The position numbers and the translations under genes were made by a program. Positions 36,301-49,639 of a DNA stretch of 64,000 bases are shown in pieces. The DNA is from Phalacrocorax aristotelis (Eukaryota > Chordata > Aves > Suliformes > Phalacrocoracidae): contig NC_134279.1 of NCBI RefSeq assembly GCF_949628215.1, forward strand, positions 9,096,041 to 9,160,040, given 5' to 3'. The notes under the pieces are model-generated. The model did not search any database, had not been told where the DNA came from, and saw only the letters and a program-made list of their open reading frames with translations. The number at the start of each line of letters is the position of its first letter. The stretch's first letter is position 1.

Positions 36301-39300
36301 GTATGCAATGTTTAATAGAGTTTTGCTTACTCTTGTACCTTTCAAAAGACATCAATAATGAATGAATGTCATGATTCACCAGCTCAAAGTCTGCCCTGAC
36401 TACTAATAAATCTCTAAACAGTGATGACCATTCCCTACTCAAAGGAACTTTAGCAAACAGACTGTATAACGGTCTAAAAATTCAAATAAAATATTAATTG
36501 TAAATTTAAAAAGGTCCTTAGTTAAAAGAGAACAGATGTATAGCTAAATGGAATTACAGATCTAGTACTGCCAAAAATTCCTCACCTCTCATCCACTTCT
36601 CTACCCACATGAAAATGTCTCCTATTTGCAGAGGGAAAAAAATTACAGATATTATCAGATCATTATTTTTTTAAAAACTTGGAAGGAAGGAGTGCAAGCC
36701 TGCATCTATATTATTGTTTTGGCTTGCAACAGTATCATGGTTTATGAGTGAATCCCCCTATCATCCACACTTGCATAGTACTCACCAGAGTACTTCTGGA
36801 GAGCTTGAGCTAGCTTCCCTTCTAATGAAACCAGACTGAAAGCCCCACTCTGGCAGCGGTACCACACATGTGCCCGACAATGTTTTCCTGGGGACAAAGC
36901 TTAACCCTCAAAATCACATATCAGGGAAATGCAGAGGCCTCAGCGTCAGTTCCTTCAATGAACTTTACCATTCCTCATGCACCAAATTACTTGCTAATGT
37001 ACACATGGCTGGACCCACCACATGTCTGCAGAGACCCAGCAAGGGTATGAAGCTTCCTGACTTCTGCCAGTAGATCCCATAAACATAAGAGCTGTCTATT
37101 TATTAGAACTTTTAATGGAGGGTAAGAGGGAGCTAGCAAAGGAAGACAAGAAATTGAAAAAAAAAAAAAAACCACACACAAAATTATTGTACTCTTTTAA
37201 CTGAATGCATGATTAGATGCTGCAAATTAATGTTCTACCTCTGTTTCAGGAAAGTCTCCAGTTCAGACACAGGGAGCACTAGAAAAAGATTGATTTCTAT
37301 ACACTTACTGTTTCACACAGCTTCTTTGGGAAATGATTTAGCATAGTTTATAGATTAACTAAATCCCCACTGGAGTAGTAAGGCTGTTTCAAGGCGCAAA
37401 TAATGTTTCTTTCCTAACAAAGTGAAAATAAAATATGTACGTATGTATTGAACTTTCACGTTATTTGGCTGTCATATGGCTTCATGACAGTTGCAGACCA
37501 CATGAACCACATCAAATCTTGGTCCTTTGTGGAATACATAGCAATGAAAATGGAAACTTGTTTTCTTTTCTTCCGATCATATAGCCAACATTTGCCTTCT
37601 TCGAAAAGTAAACTTTTTTAATTGCTAAATACCATTTTCAAGAGTCATTTCAGTACTTGAGAGTTTATGTGATAGCACTAATGACTTCAGTTAGAATTTC
37701 CCACGAGCGATTCAAACACAATTTACCCTTAGGAAACCAAAGGGGGAAAACAGTAATTAAATGTCAAGCACCAGAAATAAATATTTGCTGAAGTCAAGGA
37801 AAAGCAATTCCATGGTAACAAAATTTATTACATACAAAGTCAATGAAGGCTCCAATGATATCCTTGTTTGAAAAAAAGGCTTTTCTCCTAACATAAAAGC
37901 CACCAGATTAAGTGAAATTCTCTCAGAGCAGTTCATTGCTCAAACTACACGAGGATCAGGATTTGATAAAAGTAACGCAGAGAACTACATTAAGTCTCCA
38001 TCCCACACTGGTGACACACAAAACAGACAGCTAATGACATACCTTTTTCTACATGATTTCAGTTCTACTCTTTCCCAAGAAGGATCACAATTCCAACCGG
38101 AAGCTGCTGAGTCTCAATTTATAATCAAGATTACTAGACTGTAGCTAAAAGCTGGAAATACAAAACTCATGGAAGTAGTCTCTCAGAGACTTTCTAAGAG
38201 CACACACCCAGTATTTTAATTATAAGAAACGATAAAAGGCAAAACCTGACATCTCCACTATCCTCTTATTCCCATACCCTTGTCAAAGTTTCTGAGCAGA
38301 ACATGCCTATATAAAGCTTTAAACAATGGTGAAACTCCCAGTAAAATTCCCATTATTTTCTAGAGCATATGAATATCCCATTTATAGACCCCCTTTTTCT
38401 CATTTAACAAATTCATTTCCCTTCTCCAGATATCAAGACTATCTAGAACAAGCTTGGTTATAGCATTCCAGTGGTAGAAATATTAAACCTTCAAAACATA
38501 AGCCAAAAACCAACTTGCAGAGAAATTTTAAATGAAAACGTTTACCCCACCTCATAATCTGAAAGAAGTAACACAGTGCACTCTCTGAAGCATTATTTTA
38601 GCTTACGTCTATGGTAAACTAGGACTTAAGGAGATTTCTTCATAGCACACTTATGTCCTAATCTTATTTATGGCAGAACCTGGAACTTTCAGTAAAATAT
38701 TCATCTTTTCCAGTTGTACTTTCTTTGGTTTTCTTCTGAAGATTCTTGCTGCTGCATGTGGTTTTGCTGTTACCTTTCAGACACAACTGCATTTATCATG
38801 ACTTAAGGGTCATTCCCTCTCTCATTTTTTTTCCACCTACAATTTCAGGTTAAAGTTTTAGCTGTTTCACCCTCTTGCCACTGAGCGCACATTTACAGAG
38901 ATACAGATGCTTCAAAGACAACTGGACTGTTTGTGCCTTAGCGTAAAAACCATATGAAACCAAGGCCAGCCTTCGTGCACTTTGAAATGTATATTCTAAA
39001 ATCCAGTGTTTTTAACAACAAAATTTATCACTCATAAAAAAACATGGACTAATATCACAGACATTTAAATTCCAATGTGACTATGTAGAGGAAATTTTCA
39101 GTGTTTTGCTATTATATTTCCAGTCACAGAAAACCTACATTTTAATTCCAGGCTGACTAAGAACCCAAAACAAACTCAGACTGGTAATAAGCCTTTTTCT
39201 CTTAGCCAACAATATCTTAACCAAACTTTCCATTTCCTTTGTTTACAAAGCTCCTTCTAACTCCCATGTTACATTCGGCACAGATTCCAAGAGCGCCATT

Positions 39301-42300
39301 CATCTAGGAAATTACTGCTAAATGGGGTAGAAAAACATTATGATGTGCAACAACACTGTCACTGACCACAGGTCCCCATGCTTTCTTCTGTATTGCGTGT
39401 ACACAAGTGACAGAGCTGATTTTGAAGAGATACGGGTCTGCAAACCCGCCTCATTTTGACCTTTTCTTTGTTGCTTTCTCTGCAAACACCTACATTTTGT
39501 CCTTCTTCAGGCATGCTAGAAAACAGTCTTTAAAAAAACTAATGCAAAATAATATGTGTTTGTGAAGAGTGCTAAAACAGTGAAAATGCCAGAAGGCAAC
39601 AAGAGCATATCCCCAGAGAAGGTTCTGTAGTAAAGCCTCAACTGCCAATAAATCTCAGGCCTTATCTGAAGGAGCTGCCTTGGAGGCACAAGTGGATAGT
39701 TGTCTCCATGCCCATTCATTGCTTGTTAAAGCTGCCAATTTTTCCTCTTAACACAAAGGACCACAAATCCAGTATTTGCTAGTGGTTTGTTGTTGTTTTT
39801 CTTTTTTTAAACTCAGCTATGCAAAGCAGCAGAAAAATTCAATACACATTCCAGATTAAAAGTGCAAAACCTAAATCCAAACCAGTTTCTTTTTACCGAA
39901 TACAGGACATAGCATACTTTTATTCTTACCACTCCAAACGATAAACACCGCAAGAATCCTACCAGTGATCACTGGATGTGCTGGGGAGCTTCCTGCTCTC
40001 TCCCAGCCTGCAGGACTGCTACCCAGGGAACACCACAACCACTATTAAAGCCATCTGTGTCAAGTCATAGGACAATTCAGAGGTAAATCACGTAGCCTGG
40101 ATCTGTTCGCCATGGCTTTTACACGGATGTCAAATGTGCCTATTTGTAATGGGGCACAAACCATTAAAAAGTGAAGCAAAACCCACAGAACTGTTTGGCT
40201 TCTCGTGCACTGCAACAGACATACCAGATTTCAAGTCTAAAAATTGCTGTTTGGAAGATATTTTTTTAATTGTCAAAATGCTACCATCTGTTCTAGGTTT
40301 ACAGAGAAAGCCAGAAAGGGCTGTTGCCCCCAGCAATACTACCAATTTATTTGAGAAATCAGTGGGAAAATTTTAATTGTACATCTGAGGTCTTTCCAAC
40401 CTGCCCTAGCTGTCGTCCCCTTGTCCGTATGTCTGAACATCGGTGCCACATCGAAAGATGACACTCCTTGTGAAATTCTGTCTCAAGCTTCTTCTCAGTG
40501 CAAAGAAGCACCACTTCTCACATGGTTTACAGGGCTTCTTGCGGGTTGGAAAACTACTGCAAGAAATTTTGTTTTTTGTTAGAAATTATTAGAAATTGAA
40601 AGCTGGAAGGAAAAAAAATACCCCACGTCCCTGGCCTGGTCATACAACTAGGAGTCCTAAGAGCTTTAAAGAAAACCAAGGTCATGACTGGGATCCTTTC
40701 AGGAGACACTAGCAGCACATCTTTTTTAACTCACCACCAGCCTGAACTTAAAACACTCCAGCCAGCCCTACAGAAAACAGAATTGAAGTTAATCAACTTC
40801 ATGTGAAAAAGAAACAGGAAAAGCTGTGGTTGTCCCAAGGAGGGAGTGCCTCTTCAAGCTTGGAAACGCATTTTGACCTGCTGTGTCCTATTTTGGAGCT
40901 ATGGCACAAGGTACAATCTAACACTGAGTGGGAGAAGGGTAAATGCGGTTATAAAAAACCAGACAGGATGAGACCTAAGTGAGGGGACAGAGTATGCCAC
41001 GGCTGAATAAAACTGAATTCTTACCCTTTGAATAGTTGAGACTGGTAGTTGTCAAAAATGAGATACTGACCTAGATGGAATTAGCCTGCCATCGTGGCAG
41101 TCCCAACTTTCTTATATTTCTAAAAGGAAAGGCATGTTGTATTTCTTTCTATAAATCCTAAACGCTATTTCAAATATTAGGCCTTTCCCTGTAGATAAGA
41201 GAGTAAGTGTTAGGAAGTAGCTGTCTCTAAATAAAAAGCTAAAAATTGAAGGAAATATCTTTGCCAAAATATAATAGCAACCTCTGAACTCTTTCTTTAA
41301 TTTCATATCTGGCTTCTGTTTAATCAAAACAATCTCTTCCCCCCATTAAAAGCCACTTTGGCTTAGATCTCCAGAAAACCCCAAGTGCAAGGTCGGAACT
41401 GGAGCTGTTACTTGAAAAAAGTGCCATTTCACAAACATAGGGGCTACACTGTCACCACAGTATGGCATTCGTCATATTAAATTTCATTAATCTGTGAGGT
41501 AATAAAACTCTATATGCTGCCTTTTGCTCAGGAATTAAAAGTCTTCGTGCCAAACCATAGAGCTTTTCCTGTCTTTCAAAAAGTAGCAACCCAGCAGCAA
41601 GATTACCTCTTTGCTATAAGCAGCAAACAAATATGGTTTATGGCTGTAACTTCTTTTCAAAGTTTTTTCACAGGGGAACAAGTTTTTGTAAAGGTATTGG
41701 TTAGTGGTGCTTTAGAGTGGGATTAATAAGTAACCTATCAAAAGCAAGATGTAAAGTGTTGTTTTAATTCCTTCCACATGGGCAATATTTGCACCCAGAG
41801 CAAGACGCTGTGGTTCTGTCAATGAGATCAGTTCTTACCCATTTTTCACAAGTGTTTTGGTGGGCTGGAGGGGGAACCTTTAATGCGATCACAGGAAGAA
41901 GGAGGCACGTACATAGAGCAGGGGTAGGCACTGCCAACATCCAGAGAAGTTTCGGATTTAATTAAGCACCGCTTGATGTTCCTACTGTTTCAGGGCTTCA
42001 CGCCTCAACTAAACAGCGAGGCATGGAGTTTTCTAATTAAAGCCTAGAAAGAAGAAAAAGCATTACTACAGTATATAATTTTACCTTCAGAGAAATGCCA
42101 GATTTTCATACCTTCTTCATAACGGATTTTCATACTTTTGTTTAGGGCTAGGTGGAATAAACATTTCTGACTTTGGAGACATTTCACCCAGAACAAAGTT
42201 CCCCATGTTTCTAAAGGATATCATTAAGAAACTCATCCTGAGGTCTGCACAGTGCAAGTAAGGAACTTCAATTTAGCTTCACCAAAATCCAGAAGTTTTA

Positions 42301-42928
42301 GTGAAGTTCCCTAAAGCAGCTGCAGTCTGCGTCTGCTTCATAAGCCGAAGGACCTATAACTTATACTTGAGACATTTCACTCCTTATGAGTGCACTCACT
42401 CTAGAATGTCAAAATACATCTTTTTGATGAAAACTCCAACATGGAGCACTGAGCTGAGTTACACTGTGGCTTAATGCTCCAATAACCTTTTGCCTTGATA
42501 GGATCAGTAAACAACACTGAATATTAAACACTGTGCGTGAAAAATAAGTGTCCATTTCAGGAGTAATTTTTACAGACCAAGACAATATTTCAATATAATT
42601 GTATTCTGCTCTAGAATTCCTTGTTCTGTGTCAGTTTTGAGTTCTTCTATTCCATTCATGGAGCAAAATTCCACGTGGATGTACTCTGCACTTTTTTGAG
42701 GGAAGCAAATATATTTTTAATTAATTTAGCAAATTATTCACATTTCTGAGGCAGAAATAACCTCTGTATTAATACTAAGTTCAGTAGCCCTTTCACGGCA
42801 GCTGTTAACACCTCTTTTCACTGCCAGAAACTTCCGGGTGGTGACTTGGAACAGAATCTTTCCATTTCACAGCAAGATAAGCAGTTCTAATTCTTTTCTG
42901 TTGGAGCAAGACAACAGTATTTTAGGCC
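30340..42928. other. 12.6 kb of unique AT-rich DNA without recognisable genes or repeats
   Basis: Only short homopolymers (A15 at 37157) and isolated splice-like words are present. A 73 bp minus-strand stretch at about 31540-31612 has a GTAAGTGA donor but stops in every frame. The near absence of interspersed repeats over this length fits a bird genome. Confidence 0.55.
37157..37171 (+). repeat. A15 homopolymer
   Basis: This is a run of 15 A followed by CCACACACA. Confidence 0.75.
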
Positions 42929-42964
42929 GGGGGGGGGAACCAAAAGAGAAAAAAAAGAAAAAAG
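42929..42964 (+). repeat. G9 run followed by a purine tract
   Basis: Nine G are followed by AACC and then 23 uninterrupted purines (42942-42964), mostly A. An open frame crosses it, but its lysine-rich composition simply reflects the low-complexity DNA. Confidence 0.6.
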
Positions 42965-43261
42965 ACAAATATCAAAATTATGAAGTGCAAAACTCTTTAG
43001 CTGAAAACCAATACATTCTTTTTCTAAAACCAAGGAAGAAAATTAAGTTGAATGAGAGCCCACAGAGTAAAAAGAAACAGACAAAACCATGTGAGAAAAT
43101 CAGGGTGGAGAAGCAAGAGTGTGAGTAAGCACCAGGAGCTGAAGGAATCAGTAATAGGGTTATGATCCAGGGGGGAGAGATACAAATCTATACAAATCAT
43201 ATGCCATAATTCAACTACAGCTCCAGATGGACAAAAATGAAAGACAGGAAGATATCAAAGT

Positions 43262-43296
43262 GGAAAAAGGAGGGGGAAAGAGAAAGAGAGAGAGAA
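43262..43296 (+). repeat. Polypurine (GA-rich) tract
   Basis: These 35 uninterrupted purines end in a short (AG)n stretch. The tract is simple-sequence DNA. Confidence 0.75.
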
Positions 43297-43629
43297 CCAC
43301 AGAGATTATTTTACTTTAAACATCATATAGTTTATTAAAAAAACTAAATGATAGTCTGCAGCTAAAGAATTGTCAGCTGCAAAGTTCATCTGCTATGGCT
43401 CAGCTTTGCCCTTGTGTATTTTAGCAATTTTAATTAAAATCTTACATAATTCTAAGTAAATTTTTGCTAATATGTTTCTGCTCCAATATCAGGCAATGAA
43501 ACATGGTCTTACTCAGACCTCTAAAACAATCAGTAAGTTCCATAAAGTGCGTGCTGTCAAAAGGCCAAAGCCATAAAACTCATGATTCTCTTATACAATG
43601 TGAACAGAGCATTAGCAAATATACTGTAG

Positions 43630-43701
43630 GGAATAATCCTGTGCTGGCAAGGAGATAGACAAGATGACTTAATGGGCCTTTCCGATCAATTTCTATGATG
43701 T
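43630..43701 (+). mobile_element. CR1 LINE, terminal 3' fragment
   Basis: The sequence GGGAATAATCCTGTGCTGGC, then AAGATGACTTAATGGGCC and CAATTTCTATGATGTTAT, matches the last ~70 bp of CR1. That region consists of a GATGA-CT block before the 'GGTCCCTTCC' position and the TTCTATGAT tail. Earlier LINE sequence is not recognisable. Confidence 0.72.
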
Positions 43702-45172
43702 TATCAGTGCAGTACTTGACCTTTCCTCATTAATTATGTCTGCCGCCACATGGGCAGTTTAAAGAGCTTTCAATGTTTTTAAATATCCAAGGAGGTGAAA
43801 GATGGCTGTATGATTAGGCCATCTGACCTTACCCCTTGCTGCAGGACAAAAAAAGGTTGTCCTCCTATTCCTTCCACACCTACAAAATTAAACATGAAGA
43901 TTAATTTGGGGACCATCTACATCTCCATGCTCAAGCATATAGGACTTGCCTCTGAAAAGGGCTGCAAGAATCTGGGCCAAAATCGTTCCCCTATCCCAAT
44001 GAGCACAGGTTTCTTGAGCTGAGGAGCCACAGCAAATCAAGGCGGTTGTTCCTGTGCAAAGGAAAACAGAACACGTTGGTAGAACACAGCACATGTAAGG
44101 GTTAGAGGATGTCTCTCCTCTCCAGTCCATTGAATTATTTCACACATTTATGCAAGCCAGAAGGATACTTTCTCAAGACTATTAGTCCTGTACAATTGTA
44201 ACATCTACAAGCAATTTCTCATTTATAGTATTTGCTACATTTAGACTTTCCCATGGGTGCGTACCTCCGCCATTGCCTGAACATCTGCAGGATATGAAAG
44301 ATGAACAGTTGTACAGATACTCATGGGACAGTTCTCATCAAAGGGGCTCACGTGGCTGTCTTGATTTCTCACTTTCTTCTGTCACACTGAATCAGCAGAG
44401 AATGCAACTTCCAATGGGCATGAACCACAGACCAGAAATACCACATACTGAACAGCTGAGCCGATTTATTCCTGATGGAATTTGTTCAGGTGGAAACATT
44501 TCACTGTTGAGATCACATCCACCTGTCCATAGCACATAGCTAGACTAAACCCAACAGAATGAAACATACACGTCTGTTCACTGGGATCATACAAAAGGAG
44601 TAAAGAAGAAAATGTGTCGAGTTCTCATCTTTGATAGTTCACCTAGAGCCATAACCACTCACTTCTCCATTCTGTTTGGAATTGTCTCCTTCCATTATGA
44701 TAAATTTTCCCCTAATAGCCTCTATCATGGAATTATTTTGCCCTCACACTCCATGATTCAATTCCCCCACATCCTGAAAGGAAAACAGCTGTCTACGCCC
44801 AAACTATTTACTGATCCAGCAGAACTACTGTAAGCAAGTCCGAAATTCTTGTTGTTGTTTAATTTGGAGACCTAGGGAAGACTATGGAGTAAAGCATCCT
44901 CAACTTGAGCCTCCAGGGGCACAATACTGATTCCTTCTAACCACAGTGAGTTACAAAACATCTGACATGTGCAGTTCTTGGTGGATCAGCTGCCTTGCCA
45001 AGTAAGCAAAAGAGGAGATTAAATTAAATAATAGAACGCAATATATGAAATATCCTCCACTGTTCCAGGGTCTTTTTCCTCACTGGTTGCAAGTGAAGGC
45101 AGAAAGATGATCCCCACCACAGAGCTGGGTATGCAGCTGGCAGGTACTCAAGCCTATATTTAAAAGCATATT
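43702..45172. other. Unique DNA, no gene seen
   Basis: The plus-strand frame at 44273-44539 (88 codons) follows a modest acceptor (GAACATCTGCAG) but has no recognisable domain. Confidence 0.5.
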
Positions 45173-45197
45173 GGGGGGGGGGGGGGGGGGGGGGGGG
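45173..45197 (+). repeat. G25 homopolymer
   Basis: This is 25 consecutive G, the longest homopolymer in the window, followed by G-rich DNA to about 45339. It is capable of G-quadruplex formation on the plus strand. The exact count is likely to be unreliable in any assembly. Confidence 0.9.
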
Positions 45198-45339
45198 ACA
45201 CAGAGAAGAGGGGGAAAGGGAGGGTTGCTCAGATGGGTGGGCTATTTTGGGCCACAAAATGACTTTGTAATCTAGAAAGAGTGTTTTTTTTTCCTGGGGA
45301 AATGGGAGGTGGGGGGAGAGGGATGGAGGAAGGGAAAAG
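45198..45339 (+). repeat. G-rich purine-biased DNA following the G25 run
   Basis: Several runs of three to six G (for example GGGAGGTGGGGGGAGAGGG at about 45304) follow the homopolymer and could form further quadruplexes. Confidence 0.5.
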
Positions 45340-48300
45340 TTTTAGTTTCTTCAAAGTAGTTAAAAAAATGAAAAAAAACCTAACCAAACTTAAAATATGG
45401 GAAATCTAAAGACAAGGAATCTTGGTCTGATAGTCTCTCCCTTAGCAGTGCATGGACAAGCTCTGTCACTGCAAACATAAACAGTAGGTGAGCAGAACGG
45501 ACAGGAGTAAAATGGCTTTTCCACCTGAAAAAGTGTGTCTGCTCAGTATACATTTTAAGCATTTCCACCACAGACCTATTGAGGGTCCGACAGTTGACTA
45601 ATTAGAACAAAAATTATTCTACATAAGAAAGCACCCCCATCAGTCTTCTAAGACCTGATAAATCCCTAGCAAATGTGTTAGTTAAGAAGGAGTAGGCCAA
45701 CTGAAAGTGAGGATGGTATTTCACTTCTCAATATATTGCTAGGGTAGGAATTTTTTTCTTTGTAACTGAAGTTCACTGTTGATGCCTTCTTACTTATGTG
45801 ACATATTAAAAAACATACTTTATTTCCTGCCTTTAATAAAGATTACTCCTCTGACAATACCATTTTTTCACTTGTTTAACCTCCTTTTTGGAAAGTTACT
45901 TAAAGTGCATAAAGATTACTTAAAATATGATTCAGTTGATAACTTTCTCATAACTGTTACTGTATTTCCCCAAGAGACAGGTGAGGGGAATGTTAAACTT
46001 AATGTAGTATACTGTATGGCAAAATGAACAGCATAATAATTAAGAAAGCCTTTACATTGTAGGAGAATCTTAAAATGGCCTCAAAAGGACTGGAAGAATG
46101 CCAGAAACCCTTCTAGTAAACAAGGTTGTCTCCAATAAAAGGTTGCCTAAAATTTGCCAAATGAGTCACAAGCCCATTCCCGCTTCTTTAAAACCAAGTG
46201 AGAATGAAAAACTGGGAAAGAAAAATTACAGTTAGGGGCAAAGAATCAGAACAGCTTTTAAACATGAGAAATATGTTACAGTTACCTGATTGCCAGGCAG
46301 ATCTGCATATACCAGTGGCCTTTAGTCCCAGCTGTACCGTCTTTCTGAACCATTTCCTTCACTTCCCCCTTCCTTTGATTTCTCATCTGTAAATAACATC
46401 ACTGAATTATTTTACCTCCTTGACAGGATGTCATTAAGATTAATTAATTCATGTCTGGAAAGCATTAGAAAGACAGAAAGCATTATGAAAGCACCAGCTA
46501 GCATCCGAGAGGTACAGAAAGGCAAAAGACACTTGTTATCATCGATCGAAGAGTCAGCACAGTCATATTATAAAAAACAACATGTTGGAATTTCAAGGGA
46601 AAGAATAAGCAAGAACAGAGGAGGGAAACCCTGCAAAGGATTGATTCTTAGTTTACAGAGACTCTGGCCATTGGCTTGCATTCTCATTAGAGCTGGAAGA
46701 ATCAGAAGTTCTGCCAGATACACAATGTAATATAAAAAGTATTTTAAAATAGAAATCTTCCTTTCCACAAAATGCATTTTCCAAACCTCTTATTGTGCTC
46801 TTCTCACTTACTTATTACAGCTCTCTGTCCTGCTTGCTTATAAAAATGTACTGGTTTTCTTTTTACCTTTCTTCTTAGTCTGGCCATCACAATTCATTCT
46901 CGTCTATCTCTTGTATTACTATGTCCCATATCAAGATTAAATCCAGATGAGATTTCCTGCCAAAACAGAAATAAATTCCTTCATGGATTGGACCCGTCTG
47001 CTCAGAGATGTAATAGGACAAAACCAATAATCCTGTAATTTCACTTTTGCTCTAGAAAATACAGTCCTTCCCTTCAAGAATCTTTCTTTATCTTCAAACT
47101 GGATTTCAAAAGGATGGGAATTTCACACTCTGCCTTTATTCACCAAAAGTACAGCACTTGAAGGGGAGATAATCGCAGATAAAGACGACTGAGGGGCAAT
47201 TTCCCCTAACAGTAAGTGGGAGGCCAAGTTTCAGTTGGAGGACAGGCATGTGGAAAGGACTATAGCAACACAATAGCAGGACTGATGCTCCAGGGGCTCA
47301 CTCTCTCAGTGATCCAAAGGCAGACATACCAGCATATGTACACAAGCACTGCAAATTTTGCAAGTTCACGGCCAGTCTTGCGGCTTTTCATGTTTTCCTG
47401 AATTCTCCAAACTGCTGTTCAGTCACATGATTTCCATATCAGACAGTGAAATTTCTCACTCATGCCAACATGGTAAATGATTTTGAAATGTGAATTCCAG
47501 CCAACCAAAAAGGGTAAGGGAACTAAGTTTAGTATCTTTAATGCAGTGTTTTTCCTGGTTATATGGCATACACAGATACGTATACACATACACAAACCTG
47601 CACACAAACAAACGAGTCTCACAGAAAAAGATTTTTTTTTCTTTCTTCCCCCAAGTACATCATGATGAAAAGAGAACAGCCAAGAAACAACATCTTCCAC
47701 TTTTCACTGCAGCCTCAGTCTAGTTTAATGAAACACAGAAATGTCCAATACTCTCAGACTGCATATGCTTTTAGTAATTAGTAGGCAGAGAGATGCATTT
47801 CAAGGCAATGAAGAAAAGGAGAGCTAGAAATTGATCTCATAAAAATCAGCCAGTGTATTTGGATGTTCTGCCACCTCATCAAGGAAGAGGGGTTATGGAT
47901 ATTTTATGTAAAGAAATGAAAAAGCAGTAGGAAAATTCTGGGAAATTTGTCCCAGAAATACTCTAAACAAAGCATATTATTTTGGTTTTTTTCTTTTTAC
48001 TAATGCCATAAGGAAAAAACAGCTGGCCTTCATGGCTATATACTCAGATTTCCAACAGCAAATAGGCACTGGCAAATGAAAAGCATCTTTGCACAACTTG
48101 ATTGTTAAAAGCTTTCAAGGGGTATCCTTTGAATTTTTTCCACTAGTGTAAGAGTACAAGCAAAAATAAAGTGAGTACTCCTGTCTATGCATATATATTA
48201 ATTTTTCTCAAACACACTTTAAATCCGCTTAAAATATACAGCATTTATTACATACCCATGACTGATTAAAAAAAATTATACATTACTAAATTCAGAACTT

Positions 48301-49469
48301 TATCAACATCTAAACACATTATTATAATTGGATACTTTTGCCAGGAAAATGTATAATCTGACAAAAACTAGACTACTTTTAAAAGATTTGTTTCCTTGAC
48401 CTCACTGACATCAGTTATGCTCCTATGCTTCCCCTTGTTTTCCTAAAACCACCCCACAGTTCTTGTCAACCCTTGCCTGACTTTACCTGATGTGTATTTA
48501 ACTAAGCTATGGTCAACAAAATCACCGTGTCTCCTTCCTTTAAGTATTGATAAATTCAATTTGTATAATTTCTGCAGACTTCTCTGTGCTCCTAGATTGT
48601 AACGATTATCAACAAATCAAGGCTGAAATAATTCCAAATGTCTTGCTAAGTCACGTGCCTGAGTTGCACTTGAAAAGGCAGGCGTTACTGCATAATTTTA
48701 CTGGCTTCTGCACTGGGATCAAATGCCCACCTGCATCGTGTTCTCCGTGGGAATTAGCCCATTCAGGGCCTTCCCAAATATAGAGCAGAAATTCACTGGA
48801 TATTTTTATTCTTCATAACAGCTAATCTTATTTGCTCTGCTTAGTAGTCAGCTGTTCTTCTTTGAATGAAGAACACCTCACTGGATGCAATCTTAAGCTT
48901 GGGCTAATCAGCCCAGCTTCACTGAATTAAAACAGCCTATTTCAGAACATTGCTCTTCTCATTCAGACAAGATGAGTAATTCCACTTTTAAGCAAACCAG
49001 TAGCACTCACTAGGATTCCTTTCAGCACGAGTTTTAAAGCAAATCAATATACTGACAATACAGCACAAAGCAACACACTTTGGGGAAAATGTGTGCTCAC
49101 TTGTACGAATAGATGTACTAGGCACAGCTACAGCGGTGTTCTGTTGTTTTCCCACCAGTATAGCTATGGTAGAAGTAAAGAAAGAGCCACGATCTTCAAG
49201 GAGAAAGCAACAAACACGACCAAGCCACAGCCTTCCAGCACTAGCTCCAGAGGCACAATTATCCCAGAGGAGAAAAATCTGGAATTCATAAAAAGCATTA
49301 GCTACCAAATATGTGACCACAGAAATTGCCAACACCAACTATTTGACCACAGAATCCAGGATACTTTAACCACAGCCGTTCCCAATTTAAAGCCAGAAAT
49401 ATTAATGCAATATATCTAAAATAGTCCAATATATCACATGGCAAATCCCAGCAAGGAAAGGACTGCTTC
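45340..49469. other. Unique AT-rich DNA, no gene seen
   Basis: The plus-strand frame at 46428-46730 (100 codons) follows a fair acceptor (TTTTACCTCCTTGACAG) but has no recognisable domain. Confidence 0.5.
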
Positions 49470-49509
49470 ACTTGCCTTCCCCCACCTGGGAGCGGGTGGG
49501 CTGGGTAAG

Positions 49510-49526
49510 GCGCTGGCTGCCAGCGC
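49510..49526. repeat. GC-rich inverted repeat, 8 bp arms, 1 nt centre
   Basis: GCGCTGGC, T and GCCAGCGC follow each other inside a GC-rich patch (about 49470-49620). A second perfect palindrome, GCCAGCTGGC, lies at 49575-49584. Confidence 0.85.
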
Positions 49527-49639
49527 ATTCCTGGGGACTGGCAGCACGGGCTGTCTCGCTGGGACTGAGCTCTGGCCAGCTGGCAGGAACTGCAGCCCAC
49601 TTTCCGCTTCCCTCTCTTCTGAGTTCCTTTAGCTTTTTA

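Noticed and set aside
42838..43128. Lysine-rich 96-codon plus-strand frame
   Set aside because: It spans the G9 and polypurine tract, and its composition comes from low-complexity DNA.
45024..45257. Proline-rich 77-codon minus-strand frame
   Set aside because: The proline run is the translation of the G25 homopolymer on the opposite strand.
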